A stretch of 64,000 nucleotides of DNA from Cytophagales bacterium. GTDB lineage: Bacteria > Bacteroidota > Bacteroidia > Cytophagales > Spirosomataceae. The stretch lies in contig JANSYO010000003.1 in assembly GCA_024742395.1 (NCBI GenBank), forward strand, positions 62,001 to 126,000, in the 5' to 3' direction. The stretch's first letter is position 1; each line of letters opens with the position of its first letter. Made by a program: the position numbers and the translations under genes. The notes under the pieces were generated by a model, which searched no databases, was not told the DNA's origin, and worked only from the letters and a program-made list of their open reading frames with translations. Of this stretch, positions 8,704-16,799 are shown in pieces.

Positions 8704-11700
8704 TTAAAATTTGAAATTAAGATTGAAGCCAATGCTTCTTGTTGGTGGCAATCCCGGCCAGAAATCAAGGCCGGTATTGTTATCAGAAGACACCAATACT
8801 TCTTCCGGATCCATGTTCTCTGTCCATTTCTTAATTATCAGGACATTGTTTGCCACTGCACTAAGTTTTAGTCCTTTTACAAAACCATTTTGTGGAAATA
8901 CGTGTCTGAAATCATAGCTAAGCGTAACCTGACGAAGTTTCCAAAATCCGGCATTTTGAACAAAATCTTCATTAATGCCGAGTGGATTAATAGACTCATA
9001 GAAAGGCTGTACGGCTACTTGCTTGGTGTTGATTTCACCGTTTTCGTTCACACCGTCTCCTACTACATATCCTACATCTCTACCAGGTAATGTCCTTTTA
9101 GATAAGCCATGTCTTACATAGTTGATGTTTCGGCCGGCTATCAGTTTGTGACCCAGTTTGAAATCGACAAGTGTAAAGAGTTGAATGTTCTTGTACGTGA
9201 AGGTATTGGTAATACCTCCAAAGTATTTAGGCAAGGCATTGCCCACATTACGAAGGGTATTGTCTCTCAGCGGCATTCCGCTTTTAGAGTCAAAAACCTG
9301 ACGACCCTGGTCATCACGGAGATACATAAACGTATACAATTGACCAATTGGCTTACCTACCACCTGATTGAGGGTTCTTCCGCCGCCGCCACCTACGGTG
9401 ATGATGGTGTCATTCTCAGACAAACCTAATTTTAAGACTTCAGAGGTATTGTATGAAGCATTGGCACTAAAGTCCCAGCTAAAGGCTCCTTTCTTAATAG
9501 GCGAGAATGAAACCATTGCCTCAATACCCTCATTCTTACTTTGACCTACGTTAATTAACTTACTTGTGTAAGATGTAGCATCTGAAATCTGGGCTGCCAG
9601 AATCTGATCTTCTGTAATTTTATGGTAGTAAGTGAAGTCTAAGCCTACTTTGTTTTCAATGATCTTCATTTCAATACCAAACTCAGCTTCTTTTACTCTA
9701 AGTGGTCTCAGGTTTTTATTTGGAACCACGGAAGCATTTACCCCACCAATAGGCACCAATTGGCCGCTTGGATTAGGAAAGGAGTTATTATCAACTGCAT
9801 AATAAAGAGCATTAGAGTATGGGGCCACATTATCTGAACCCACCTGAGCATAGGCTGCACGCAACTTCCCGAAATTCAACCAGTTTGGCATATTATCGAA
9901 GGCCTGCGAGAAGACAAAACTACCTGTTGCCGAAGGGTATAGTATGCTTCTGTTGGCAGGTGCCAATGTCGAGAACCAATCGTTTCTGGCGGTTAAGCCC
10001 AGGTATAAGAACTCTTTATACGAAATGGTAGTAGCTCCAAAAAGCGAGTTGATTTTCTTCTCTGAGAGAGCATAAAGAGGATCTTTAATTCTTCCGTTCA
10101 TTACAGTGTAAAGCCCTGGCTGAACAAAGTCTTGTACTGTCACACTGTTGTAATCATTTCTGGCATAACGCTGATTCCCCCCAAGGGTTAGGTCAATGCC
10201 AATATTTCCAAATGTGCGGTTGGCCCCTAAAATTAAATCAAGGTTTCTCTCGGTATTGGTACGAACATCCTGAGTGAAAGATCCATTAACATAGCCTGTT
10301 GGGGCTTTAGGAATAGGAGCATAACCGTTTGGAATGTTGTAATCCTGGTTTCTTACGTAGAAATCTTCTGCCAGACGTCCTTGCAAATACAGCCAGTCAG
10401 TAAACTGATATTTCAAAGCCACATTACCGAATAGTCTGTTTCTGTTAATGTTTTCAAACTTATGGCTCATACTGTAATAAGGGTTATTACGAACCAGAAA
10501 ACGTGAGAATACAAACTCATCTCCATTGGGGTGAGTAGTGTTATTTTGCAAAGCTTCAAAAGGCATTGAGTTGGCCAATGTAAATATTACCGTAGAAACA
10601 GCCACATCCTGGGTATTCACCTGCGGAGGGTTTATATTATTCTCTAAAGAGTAATTGATATTCCCTGTGGCTGTAAGTTTATCAGTAATGTTTTGGGTAA
10701 AGCCAAGGTTAATCACCTTCTTATCATACTCGTTGTTCGGCATGATTCCCTTATTAGCGGCGTTTGAAAGAGATAAACTAAAGCCACCTTTTTCACCGCT
10801 GTTTGACACCGTAATGGTATTGGTAAGGTTAGTACCCACCCGGTAAAACTTCTTTACTCTGTCATATACCGGCTCATATGGATACTCCTCATTATCAAAA
10901 AGTATCTGGGTCATCCCTGGTTCAAATTTCTCTCCGAAACTCCACACACCAGAAGTAGGATTTGCGGTAGTAGGTCTTTTACCCCCTTCTCCCTGACCGT
11001 ATTCATATTGAAAATCGGTAAAATCAAGAGGGGTGTCTGTTGTAAAGTTCATATTGTAGGCCACTCCGAATCCTTTGCCACTCCCTTTGGTTTTTGTGGT
11101 AATCATCACCACACCGTCTTTTGCACGTGAACCGTAAAGAGCAGCTGCAGTGGCTCCTTTCAGTACAGTCATTGATTCCACATCATCGGGATTTATGCTG
11201 GAAAGCCCATCTCCACCGTCAGAGCTATTGCTTGATCTGCTGCCAAAATCGCCACCAAGAGAATAATTTGAATTATCAACAGGCACTCCATTGATGATAA
11301 TCAGCGGGTTATTCTGACCACTGAAAGATGATTGGCCTCTGATTCTTATTTTGGCTGTTCCTCCGGGACCTGTTCCCATGGTGGTAATATTCACGCCAGA
11401 CATTTTACCTTGCAAGCCACTCATTACATTGGGCGATCTATTGGTAGAAATCTGCTCTTCATTTACAGAAGCGGTGGCATATCCCAGTGTCTTGGCTTCA
11501 CGCTCAATACCCAGTGCCGTTACTACCACCTCAGAAAGACTGGTTTCTTCTTCCTGCATAGTCACATTGATAATTGATCTGCCATTCACTGCTACACTTT
11601 GCGGAATAAAACCGATGAAAGAGAATTTTAAGGTACTTTTTGACGGAACAGAAAGGCTATATTTTCCGTCTACGTCTGTCATAGTTCCTGTGGTAGAGCC

Positions 11701-11835
11701 TTCTACCAGTACGCTTACGCCGGGCATTCCTCCGTCGGCATTAGAAACCTGCCCCGTCACCTGAATGCTTTGAGCATTGGACGTTTGCCAAATACTCAGC
11801 AAAAGAGCCAAATAAAAGAGTACATTTTTTTTCAT
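8704..11835 (-). CDS. SusC/RagA-family TonB-dependent transporter
   Basis: 1043 residues, normal SusC size. Order: Sec signal (1-21), carboxypeptidase-regulatory-like domain (about 25-95), SLSEVVVTALG linker, plug domain with the SusC markers MSGLQGKMSGV, IRGQSSFSG and VLKGATAAALYGSRAKDGV, then a C-terminal 22-strand barrel ending in Phe. It imports glycan fragments across the outer membrane with its SusD partner, using TonB energy. First gene of its operon; a promoter-like pair of boxes with a LacI operator in the spacer lies about 240 bases upstream. Confidence 0.96.
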   Translation of the reverse strand: MKKNVLFYLALLLSIWQTSNAQSIQVTGQVSNADGGMPGVSVLVEGSTTGTMTDVDGKYSLSVPSKSTLKFSFIGFIPQSVAVNGRSIINVTMQEEETSLSEVVVTALGIEREAKTLGYATASVNEEQISTNRSPNVMSGLQGKMSGVNITTMGTGPGGTAKIRIRGQSSFSGQNNPLIIINGVPVDNSNYSLGGDFGSRSSNSSDGGDGLSSINPDDVESMTVLKGATAAALYGSRAKDGVVMITTKTKGSGKGFGVAYNMNFTTDTPLDFTDFQYEYGQGEGGKRPTTANPTSGVWSFGEKFEPGMTQILFDNEEYPYEPVYDRVKKFYRVGTNLTNTITVSNSGEKGGFSLSLSNAANKGIMPNNEYDKKVINLGFTQNITDKLTATGNINYSLENNINPPQVNTQDVAVSTVIFTLANSMPFEALQNNTTHPNGDEFVFSRFLVRNNPYYSMSHKFENINRNRLFGNVALKYQFTDWLYLQGRLAEDFYVRNQDYNIPNGYAPIPKAPTGYVNGSFTQDVRTNTERNLDLILGANRTFGNIGIDLTLGGNQRYARNDYNSVTVQDFVQPGLYTVMNGRIKDPLYALSEKKINSLFGATTISYKEFLYLGLTARNDWFSTLAPANRSILYPSATGSFVFSQAFDNMPNWLNFGKLRAAYAQVGSDNVAPYSNALYYAVDNNSFPNPSGQLVPIGGVNASVVPNKNLRPLRVKEAEFGIEMKIIENKVGLDFTYYHKITEDQILAAQISDATSYTSKLINVGQSKNEGIEAMVSFSPIKKGAFSWDFSANASYNTSEVLKLGLSENDTIITVGGGGGRTLNQVVGKPIGQLYTFMYLRDDQGRQVFDSKSGMPLRDNTLRNVGNALPKYFGGITNTFTYKNIQLFTLVDFKLGHKLIAGRNINYVRHGLSKRTLPGRDVGYVVGDGVNENGEINTKQVAVQPFYESINPLGINEDFVQNAGFWKLRQVTLSYDFRHVFPQNGFVKGLKLSAVANNVLIIKKWTENMDPEEVLVSSDNNTGLDFWPGLPPTRSIGFNLNFKF

Positions 11836-11918
11836 AGGATTGGTTGTTAAAATTTACGATTCATTTATTTGAAAAGGGTTGAATTGAGTGCGAACGAACG
11901 GTGGCTGAATTTAGAGCC

Positions 11919-11950
11919 GCCGTTTTGCTTAAACGATTAAGCAAAACGGC
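11919..11950. promoter_or_regulatory. Extended palindromic operator in the susC leader
   Basis: Perfect 13-base arms GCCGTTTTGCTTA (11919-11931) and TAAGCAAAACGGC (11938-11950) are separated by six bases. The centre contains the 12-mer TTAAACGATTAA (11929-11940) shared with the lacI promoter. It lies about 85 bases upstream of the susC start and downstream of the predicted promoter, so bound LacI could block elongation; in RNA it would also form a strong stem. Confidence 0.7.
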
Positions 11951-12072
11951 AAAACTTTATTTTTTCTTCTTTAACCTAAACCCAAAAAAATTCAATTAAT
12001 CTGTCAGACACTATGAACTCTGCCTAACACGAACGATAATCAGCTTATGGCTCTAAATAAATCAACGCATTT

Positions 12073-12100
12073 CAAAAGTATGCTTAAACGATTAAACAAA
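12073..12100 (-). promoter_or_regulatory. susC promoter with operator in the spacer
   Basis: On the minus strand TTTG (12100-12097) and TACTTTTG (12080-12073) match the Bacteroidota -33 TTTG and -7 TAnnTTTG boxes, with a 16-base spacer, slightly shorter than usual. The spacer contains the LacI-type 12-mer TTAAACGATTAA (12084-12095 on the plus strand). A repressor there would occlude RNA polymerase. Start-site position is predicted, not shown. Confidence 0.6.
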
Positions 12101-12353
12101 AAAGTCTATAAATGATATTTTTTAGTCAAATAGTCCAAAAACCTAAATCCGTCGATGAAATTATTTCGTGTCATTTTGACGTATAAAGCTCATTTATAGG
12201 AGCTTAGCGGCAAGCTAACTCCTTGTAAGTCTGAGCGTAAGAGTTCAATAAACTTGAGCATTCCTATCCAAATAGCCATTGTCTGTCACTGAAATTTTAT
12301 TTTATTTCATTTGACATGAAACCAGTGCTTCATGAAAAATCGTTTCTATCAAA

Positions 12354-13178
12354 ATGAAATATTCAGGAATATCAGGTGAGAGTTTTGAGGTAGTTAACAT
12401 TACTTCAGAAAATTGCTATGTTTTAAAGGAGTCAAAGAAAAGTGAACTCACTTTATTGTGGTTTACTGAAAATGCCAATGAACTGATTATAGATACTCAG
12501 CCCATGACTTTTGATAAAAACACGCTTATTACCCTTACTGAGTTTCATCAGGTAAGACCGGTAAAAATTACCGGATTGAAAATGCTCAGGTTTAACAGGC
12601 CCTTCTATTGTATCATAGATCACGACAGCGAAGTGGGCTGCCGAGGCGTCCTGTTTTTTGGTTCTTCTACTTTACCACGGCTACAGCCCTCCGAAAAAGA
12701 GATTGAGCTTCTTGAAGCTGTTTGGAAAATGCTTTTGCTTGAAATGGAATCGAAAGATGAGCTTCAACTGGAGATGCTGCAAATGATGCTCAAAAGAATC
12801 CTGATCCTTTGTATTAGAATCTATAAACAGCAGCATTACATTTCTGAGCTTGATCAGTCAAAAGCAGATATCATAAGAGCGTTTAATTACCTGGTAGAGA
12901 CTCATTTCAGAGAAAAACACACGGTAGCAGAATATGCTGAATTACTCTTTAAGTCACCCAAAACACTGGCCAATCTTTTCTCGAAAATGGGTAGTAAAAG
13001 CCCTCTGCAGTATATTCAGGAAAGAATACTATTGGAAGCCAGACGAGCCCTGACCTACACTGATAAGCCTATAGCTGAGATTGGGGAGGAACTGGGATTC
13101 AACGATATTCAGTCATTCAGCCGCTTTTTTAAGAAGCAGCAGGGGCTATCTCCTTCAGATTTCAGGGCCGCAAAGTAA
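12354..13178 (+). CDS. AraC-family transcriptional regulator
   Basis: 274 residues. The N-terminal 150 residues form a beta-rich sensing region without a recognised motif; the C-terminal 100 carry the double helix-turn-helix (TVAEYAELLFKSPKTLANLF and the second helix pair ending IQSFSRFFKKQQGLSPSDFR). It lies 109 bases upstream of, and in the same direction as, an AhpD-like and an OsmC gene, both peroxide/redox families, so those are its likely targets. The effector is unknown. It is divergent from susC, but there is no evidence that it controls that operon. Confidence 0.9.
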   Translation: MKYSGISGESFEVVNITSENCYVLKESKKSELTLLWFTENANELIIDTQPMTFDKNTLITLTEFHQVRPVKITGLKMLRFNRPFYCIIDHDSEVGCRGVLFFGSSTLPRLQPSEKEIELLEAVWKMLLLEMESKDELQLEMLQMMLKRILILCIRIYKQQHYISELDQSKADIIRAFNYLVETHFREKHTVAEYAELLFKSPKTLANLFSKMGSKSPLQYIQERILLEARRALTYTDKPIAEIGEELGFNDIQSFSRFFKKQQGLSPSDFRAAK

Positions 13179-13287
13179 GAAAAGGAAAAATTGCCAAGTC
13201 TTCGGGAAAAGAGGCCTAACTCCTCCCCTTCTTTAGAGCCCATCTTTGCATTGTCAAAACGATTTATAATCTTAAAACACAAAGACA

Positions 13288-13836
13288 ATGCAAAATTTCA
13301 CAGTACCTACAAAAAACGAAGTAACAGAAGCGAATCAAGCGATTTTCAATACTCTTGAACAAAAATTGGGTTTTGTACCGAATCTATACGCCTACTTTGC
13401 TAAAAACGATACGGCATTAGCCGATTACCTCACGCTTCAAAACAGAAAAAGTACATTAAAAGCCAAAGAAAGAGAAGTAATAAACTTAATCACCAGCCAA
13501 TTAAACGGTTGTAAATATTGCCAGTCTGCTCACACGGTACTTGGTAAAATGAACGGTTTCAGTGAAGAGCAAGTCCTGGAAATCAGACAAGGAAATGCCA
13601 CTTTTGACTCAAAATTAGATGCTCTGGCACGCTTTACTTCTTCAGTGGTGGAGAACCGGGGAAATGCCACTGATATAGCAAAACAAGACTTTTTCAATGC
13701 TGGCTATACCGAAGCAAACCTTATAGATGTAGTGATGGTAGTAGGTGATAAGATCATCAGCAATTACATACACAATCTCATAGATTTCCCTATTGATTTC
13801 CCTCTGGCACCAGAGCTTGAGTCAGCAGTAGCCTAA
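13288..13836 (+). CDS. Carboxymuconolactone decarboxylase / AhpD-family protein
   Basis: 182 residues. The family core motif is present as C75-x2-C78-x3-H82 (CKYCQSAH), the redox dithiol and proton relay of AhpD-type proteins. AhpD reduces peroxidase partners; related peroxidase-like proteins act directly on hydroperoxides. It is followed 32 bases later by an OsmC protein, a thiol-dependent organic hydroperoxide reductase family, so the pair probably protects against organic peroxides or handles reactive electrophiles. Confidence 0.88.
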   Translation: MQNFTVPTKNEVTEANQAIFNTLEQKLGFVPNLYAYFAKNDTALADYLTLQNRKSTLKAKEREVINLITSQLNGCKYCQSAHTVLGKMNGFSEEQVLEIRQGNATFDSKLDALARFTSSVVENRGNATDIAKQDFFNAGYTEANLIDVVMVVGDKIISNYIHNLIDFPIDFPLAPELESAVA

Positions 13837-13868
13837 GTCAATTGAAATCACCTAAAAATTTAAGAAAC

Positions 13869-14300
13869 ATGGCAACAAAAATAAACATTAAAAATCTACC
13901 CCTTGGGTATCAGTCAATCATCAGTAACGGACGCCACAGCGTACTGGGAGACGAACCAATAACAAGCAAAGGCACCGATCTGGGCTTTGCTCCTACAGAG
14001 TTTCATCTAGCAGGTTTGGCAATGTGTAAAGTAGCTACTGTCAGATTCATAGCCAGAAAAAAAGGCTGGACTATAGGTGAAGTAGACGCTGAACTGGAGC
14101 AAGAGGTGATACGTGGTGAAGGTGGTAAATTGAGTACTCATATCAAGGTTAAAATGAGCATAGAAGGTGATTTACTTACTGCAGAGCAGCGTGAAGAACT
14201 CCTGGCAGAATCAGACAAATGTTATGTTCATAGAATGATTGAAGGCGAATGGAACATAGAGAAGGCTGTGGAGGTGGAAACTCTACAGGCTGTTGCTTAA
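13869..14300 (+). CDS. OsmC/Ohr-family protein
   Basis: 143 residues from the ATG at 13869; a longer frame opens from a TTG at 13842, but the ATG gives the normal family length and N-terminus. The two family cysteines are in place: C53 (LAMCKVATVR) and C118 (SDKCYVHRMI). OsmC/Ohr proteins reduce organic hydroperoxides with these thiols. The nearest neighbour upstream is the AhpD-like gene, and a hairpin terminator follows the stop. Confidence 0.87.
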   Translation: MATKINIKNLPLGYQSIISNGRHSVLGDEPITSKGTDLGFAPTEFHLAGLAMCKVATVRFIARKKGWTIGEVDAELEQEVIRGEGGKLSTHIKVKMSIEGDLLTAEQREELLAESDKCYVHRMIEGEWNIEKAVEVETLQAVA

Positions 14301-14307
14301 AAAATTT

Positions 14308-14336
14308 AAGGGGTATCGGCTAAGCGATACCCCTTT
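14308..14336. terminator. Bidirectional hairpin terminator between osmC-like and sbtA-like genes
   Basis: Arms AAGGGGTATCG and CGATACCCCTT with a six-base loop, A-rich on the left and T/A-rich on the right. It lies between two genes that converge on it. Confidence 0.8.
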
Positions 14337-14358
14337 AAAAATTTCCAATAGATATTCC

Positions 14359-15321
14359 TCAAAAATTACTCACAATGTAATAGTAGACCGGCATGCCGAT
14401 AGTGATATTCACCGGAAAAGTAACCGCTAGGGCCATGGGAAGAAATAAACCCGGATTGGCTTTAGGAACCGTAATCTTCATGGCTGCCGGTACAGCGATG
14501 TAAGAGGCACTTGCGGCTAAAACTGCAAAGATAAACCGGCTTGAGATGTCCTCTGTGACCATACTGCTTAGAAAACCCACCAAAACACCATTTACCAGCG
14601 GTATGATAATGGCAAAAGCGAAAGGAAACCAGCCTTTTGAGAGCAATGAATTTAGCTTTCTGCCGCTGACTATACCCATATCGAGAAGGAAAATAGCCAG
14701 AAACCCCTTGAAGATATCATCTGTAAATGGTTTAATTCCTTCGGCTTGTTTGGCTGAGGCCATGAAACCGATAATTAAGCTCCCCATAATTAATAGTACA
14801 CTACCGTTTGTCAATGAATGTTTCAGAGCATTGCGTTTTTTAATCTTTTCTGAATGACTCTTGTTATTGATTGAAATCAAGATCAAACCAGCTATAATAG
14901 CGGGTGACTCCATTAGGGCCATGATTGCTACCATATGGCCATGCAATGTCATTTGCATTGACTCGAGATAAGAAACCGCCGTTACAAAAGTTACTGCACT
15001 CACAGATCCATAGGCCGCCGCTACAGCACCAGCGTCAAAAACTCCAAATCGTTTTTTGAGGATGAAGAAAGTATACAGGGGAATAAAAATGGCTGCTCCT
15101 ACTCCAAACAACATTGACCAGAGTACCTCAGTGGTGAAACCTTCATGAGAGAGTTCCTGGCCTCCTTTGAAGCCAATTGAAAAAAGTAAATACAGGGAAA
15201 TAAATTTAGAGGAATTGGCCGGGATCTCGAGGTCACTCTTTAAATAGACTGCAATAATCCCGAGAATGAAGAATAAAAGAGCCGGATTGGTAAGATTATC
15301 AAAAAGGAGATCTAGGTTCAT
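14359..15321 (-). CDS. Sodium-dependent bicarbonate transporter SbtA family
   Basis: 320 residues, about ten hydrophobic segments. The opening NLTNPALLFFILGIIA and the LYLLFSIGFKGGQELS block are characteristic of SbtA (DUF897). In cyanobacteria SbtA imports bicarbonate with sodium; in heterotrophs it may feed carboxylases. Downstream of a small unknown gene (24-base gap) and divergent from a LysR regulator, an arrangement that suggests LysR control. No SbtB-like PII protein is seen nearby. Confidence 0.88.
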   Translation of the reverse strand: MNLDLLFDNLTNPALLFFILGIIAVYLKSDLEIPANSSKFISLYLLFSIGFKGGQELSHEGFTTEVLWSMLFGVGAAIFIPLYTFFILKKRFGVFDAGAVAAAYGSVSAVTFVTAVSYLESMQMTLHGHMVAIMALMESPAIIAGLILISINNKSHSEKIKKRNALKHSLTNGSVLLIMGSLIIGFMASAKQAEGIKPFTDDIFKGFLAIFLLDMGIVSGRKLNSLLSKGWFPFAFAIIIPLVNGVLVGFLSSMVTEDISSRFIFAVLAASASYIAVPAAMKITVPKANPGLFLPMALAVTFPVNITIGMPVYYYIVSNF

Positions 15322-15345
15322 TCTATAGACTTTTAATTTAATCGG

Positions 15346-15606
15346 TTATGCTATGACAATTGAACTGTTTAACTGGACTGTTTTGCCTTCGTTTTCTGCC
15401 TGGCTGAGTAGGTCTAAAATCTTAAGCTTGCTCTCCTTTAGGGCTTTTACTCTCTCTACAGAATGATTGTCTTTAGTACCCAATCTTTCCTCGTGACTGA
15501 ATATTCTTTTGTAATGAAATGTAATCTTGTCGTCCAGAATACTGGAAAGAACTTCCTTTGCGTCTGAAGCTTTAAATTCTCCTTCTATCAATTTGAATTC
15601 GTTCAT
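15346..15606 (-). CDS. Small conserved-looking protein of unknown function
   Basis: 86 residues, not recognised. Mostly charged and predicted helical, with SAHEER-like and KALKESKLKILDLL amphipathic stretches; no signal peptide or membrane segment. It is the first gene of the sbtA-type unit and overlaps neither neighbour. It lacks the glycine-rich loops of SbtB/PII, so a different accessory role is likely. A start at the ATG near 15606 fits the divergent promoter region. Confidence 0.7.
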   Translation of the reverse strand: MNEFKLIEGEFKASDAKEVLSSILDDKITFHYKRIFSHEERLGTKDNHSVERVKALKESKLKILDLLSQAENEGKTVQLNSSIVIA

Positions 15607-15708
15607 AATGGTAAAATTTATTTTTTTTAAAGTATTGACTAATTGAAACTTAAGAGTGCCGTTGAATTGTCCCCCCTTAAATCGACTGCAAAACTATCAC
15701 GCCTAATT

Positions 15709-15726
15709 CATAAATTTTTATTTATG
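15709..15726. promoter_or_regulatory. Palindromic LysR-type operator candidate
   Basis: CATAAAT-TTTT-ATTTATG, perfect 7-base arms, in the divergent gap between the LysR gene and the sbtA unit. A looser copy (CATAAGG, TTT, ATTTATG) continues to 15757 and covers the LysR start codon. T/A-rich dyads in such a gap are typical LysR binding sites; binding is inferred. Confidence 0.45.
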
Positions 15727-15754
15727 TTTGTAATACATTACATAAGGTTTATTT

Positions 15755-16675
15755 ATGAATTATACATTGAATCAACTCCAGATCTTTCTTAAAATAGCCG
15801 AGCTACAAAGCATCACTAAAGCTTCTGAGGAACTTCATTTGACACAACCTGCGGTAAGCATTCAGTTAAAAAATTTTCAGCAGCAATTTGATATTCCTCT
15901 AACAGAGACCATCGGCCGAAAAATTTACATCACGGAGTTTGGGAAAGAAATCGCGGAGGCAGCCAGAAACATTCTGGAACAGGTGGCCAGAATAAATTAT
16001 AAAACGATGGCCTTTCAGGGTCAACTTATCGGCAAGCTTAAAATCTCGGTAGTTTCTACGGGTAAATACGTAATGCCTTATTTTTTAACAGATTTTATCA
16101 AGGAGAATCCCGGAGTAAGATTAATAATGGATGTTACGAACAAAGGAAAAGTAATCAGGAGTTTAGAGAACAATGAGGTAGACTTTTCTCTGGTTTCTGT
16201 ATTACCTACCGGACTCAACGTAGAAAGTATAGACCTTATGCAAAACAAGCTTTTCATGGTTGGTAAAAAGGTCTCAAAAAATAAAAAAGAAACCGACAAG
16301 GAGCTTTTTGAGAGGCTCCCTTTGATTTATAGAGAAGGTGGTTCCGGCACCAGACATACCATGGAAGCCTATATCAAACAAAACAGTATCACCGCATTAA
16401 AAAAACTGGAATTGACCTCAAATGAGGCCGTAAAGCAGGCCATTTTAGCCGGAATGGGTTATTCTATTATGCCATTAATTGGTCTTAAGAATGAATTGCT
16501 CAATCATGAACTTGATATCATCCCTATTAAGAATCTCCCCATTCAAACCACCTGGCAAATGATCTGGCTAAAAGGTAAAAAACATTCGCCGGTAGCTGAA
16601 GCTTACCTGAAATATTTAAACCTGCAAAAAAATAAGATTGTTGAGCAGAAATTTGACTGGTATGAAAGTTACTAA
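15755..16675 (+). CDS. LysR-family transcriptional regulator (CbbR/CmpR-like)
   Basis: 306 residues. Winged helix-turn-helix at residues 1-60 (LQIFLKIAELQSITKASEELHLTQPAVS), linker helix, then a two-lobed effector domain (about 90-295) with GKLKISVVSTGKYVMPYFL and EGGSGTRH, close to CbbR/CmpR regulators of inorganic-carbon genes. It is divergent from the bicarbonate transporter unit, which is its natural target. Effector unknown. Confidence 0.9.
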   Translation: MNYTLNQLQIFLKIAELQSITKASEELHLTQPAVSIQLKNFQQQFDIPLTETIGRKIYITEFGKEIAEAARNILEQVARINYKTMAFQGQLIGKLKISVVSTGKYVMPYFLTDFIKENPGVRLIMDVTNKGKVIRSLENNEVDFSLVSVLPTGLNVESIDLMQNKLFMVGKKVSKNKKETDKELFERLPLIYREGGSGTRHTMEAYIKQNSITALKKLELTSNEAVKQAILAGMGYSIMPLIGLKNELLNHELDIIPIKNLPIQTTWQMIWLKGKKHSPVAEAYLKYLNLQKNKIVEQKFDWYESY

Positions 16676-16737
16676 TTGGTATCTTCATAGGTATTCGATT
16701 ATGAATAAGGACTTTAACCCTCTGCACTTAAAATAAA

Positions 16738-16765
16738 AGAGGAGCCATTAATCAATGACCCCTCT
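16738..16765. terminator. Bidirectional terminator between lysR and the second susD
   Basis: Arms AGAGGAGCCATT and AATGACCCCTCT with a four-base loop, two imperfect pairs. It sits between two converging genes, 62 bases after lysR and 34 bases after the susD stop. Confidence 0.65.
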
Positions 16766-16799
16766 AACTTGACAACTTAAACTAATTCACCTATAAATT

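Larger units (their letters stand above)
11836..12353. other. Divergent intergenic region, susC (minus) and araC (plus)
   Basis: 518 bases without a gene. The susC half contains two copies of the LacI-type operator and a TAnnTTTG promoter box, each annotated separately. The half nearest the AraC gene contains a small stem (AGCTT and AAGCT around 12203-12219) and no promoter I could recognise. Confidence 0.7.

Noticed and set aside
11351-11764. 137-codon open frame on the plus strand inside susC
   Set aside because: It is antisense to the signal, regulatory-like and plug domains of a clear SusC; no motif or start context of its own.
13842-14300. TTG start of the OsmC gene
   Set aside because: The ATG at 13869 gives the usual family length and N-terminus.
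15346-15606. SbtB/PII identity for the 86-residue protein
   Set aside because: Lacks PII-type glycine-rich and T-loop features.
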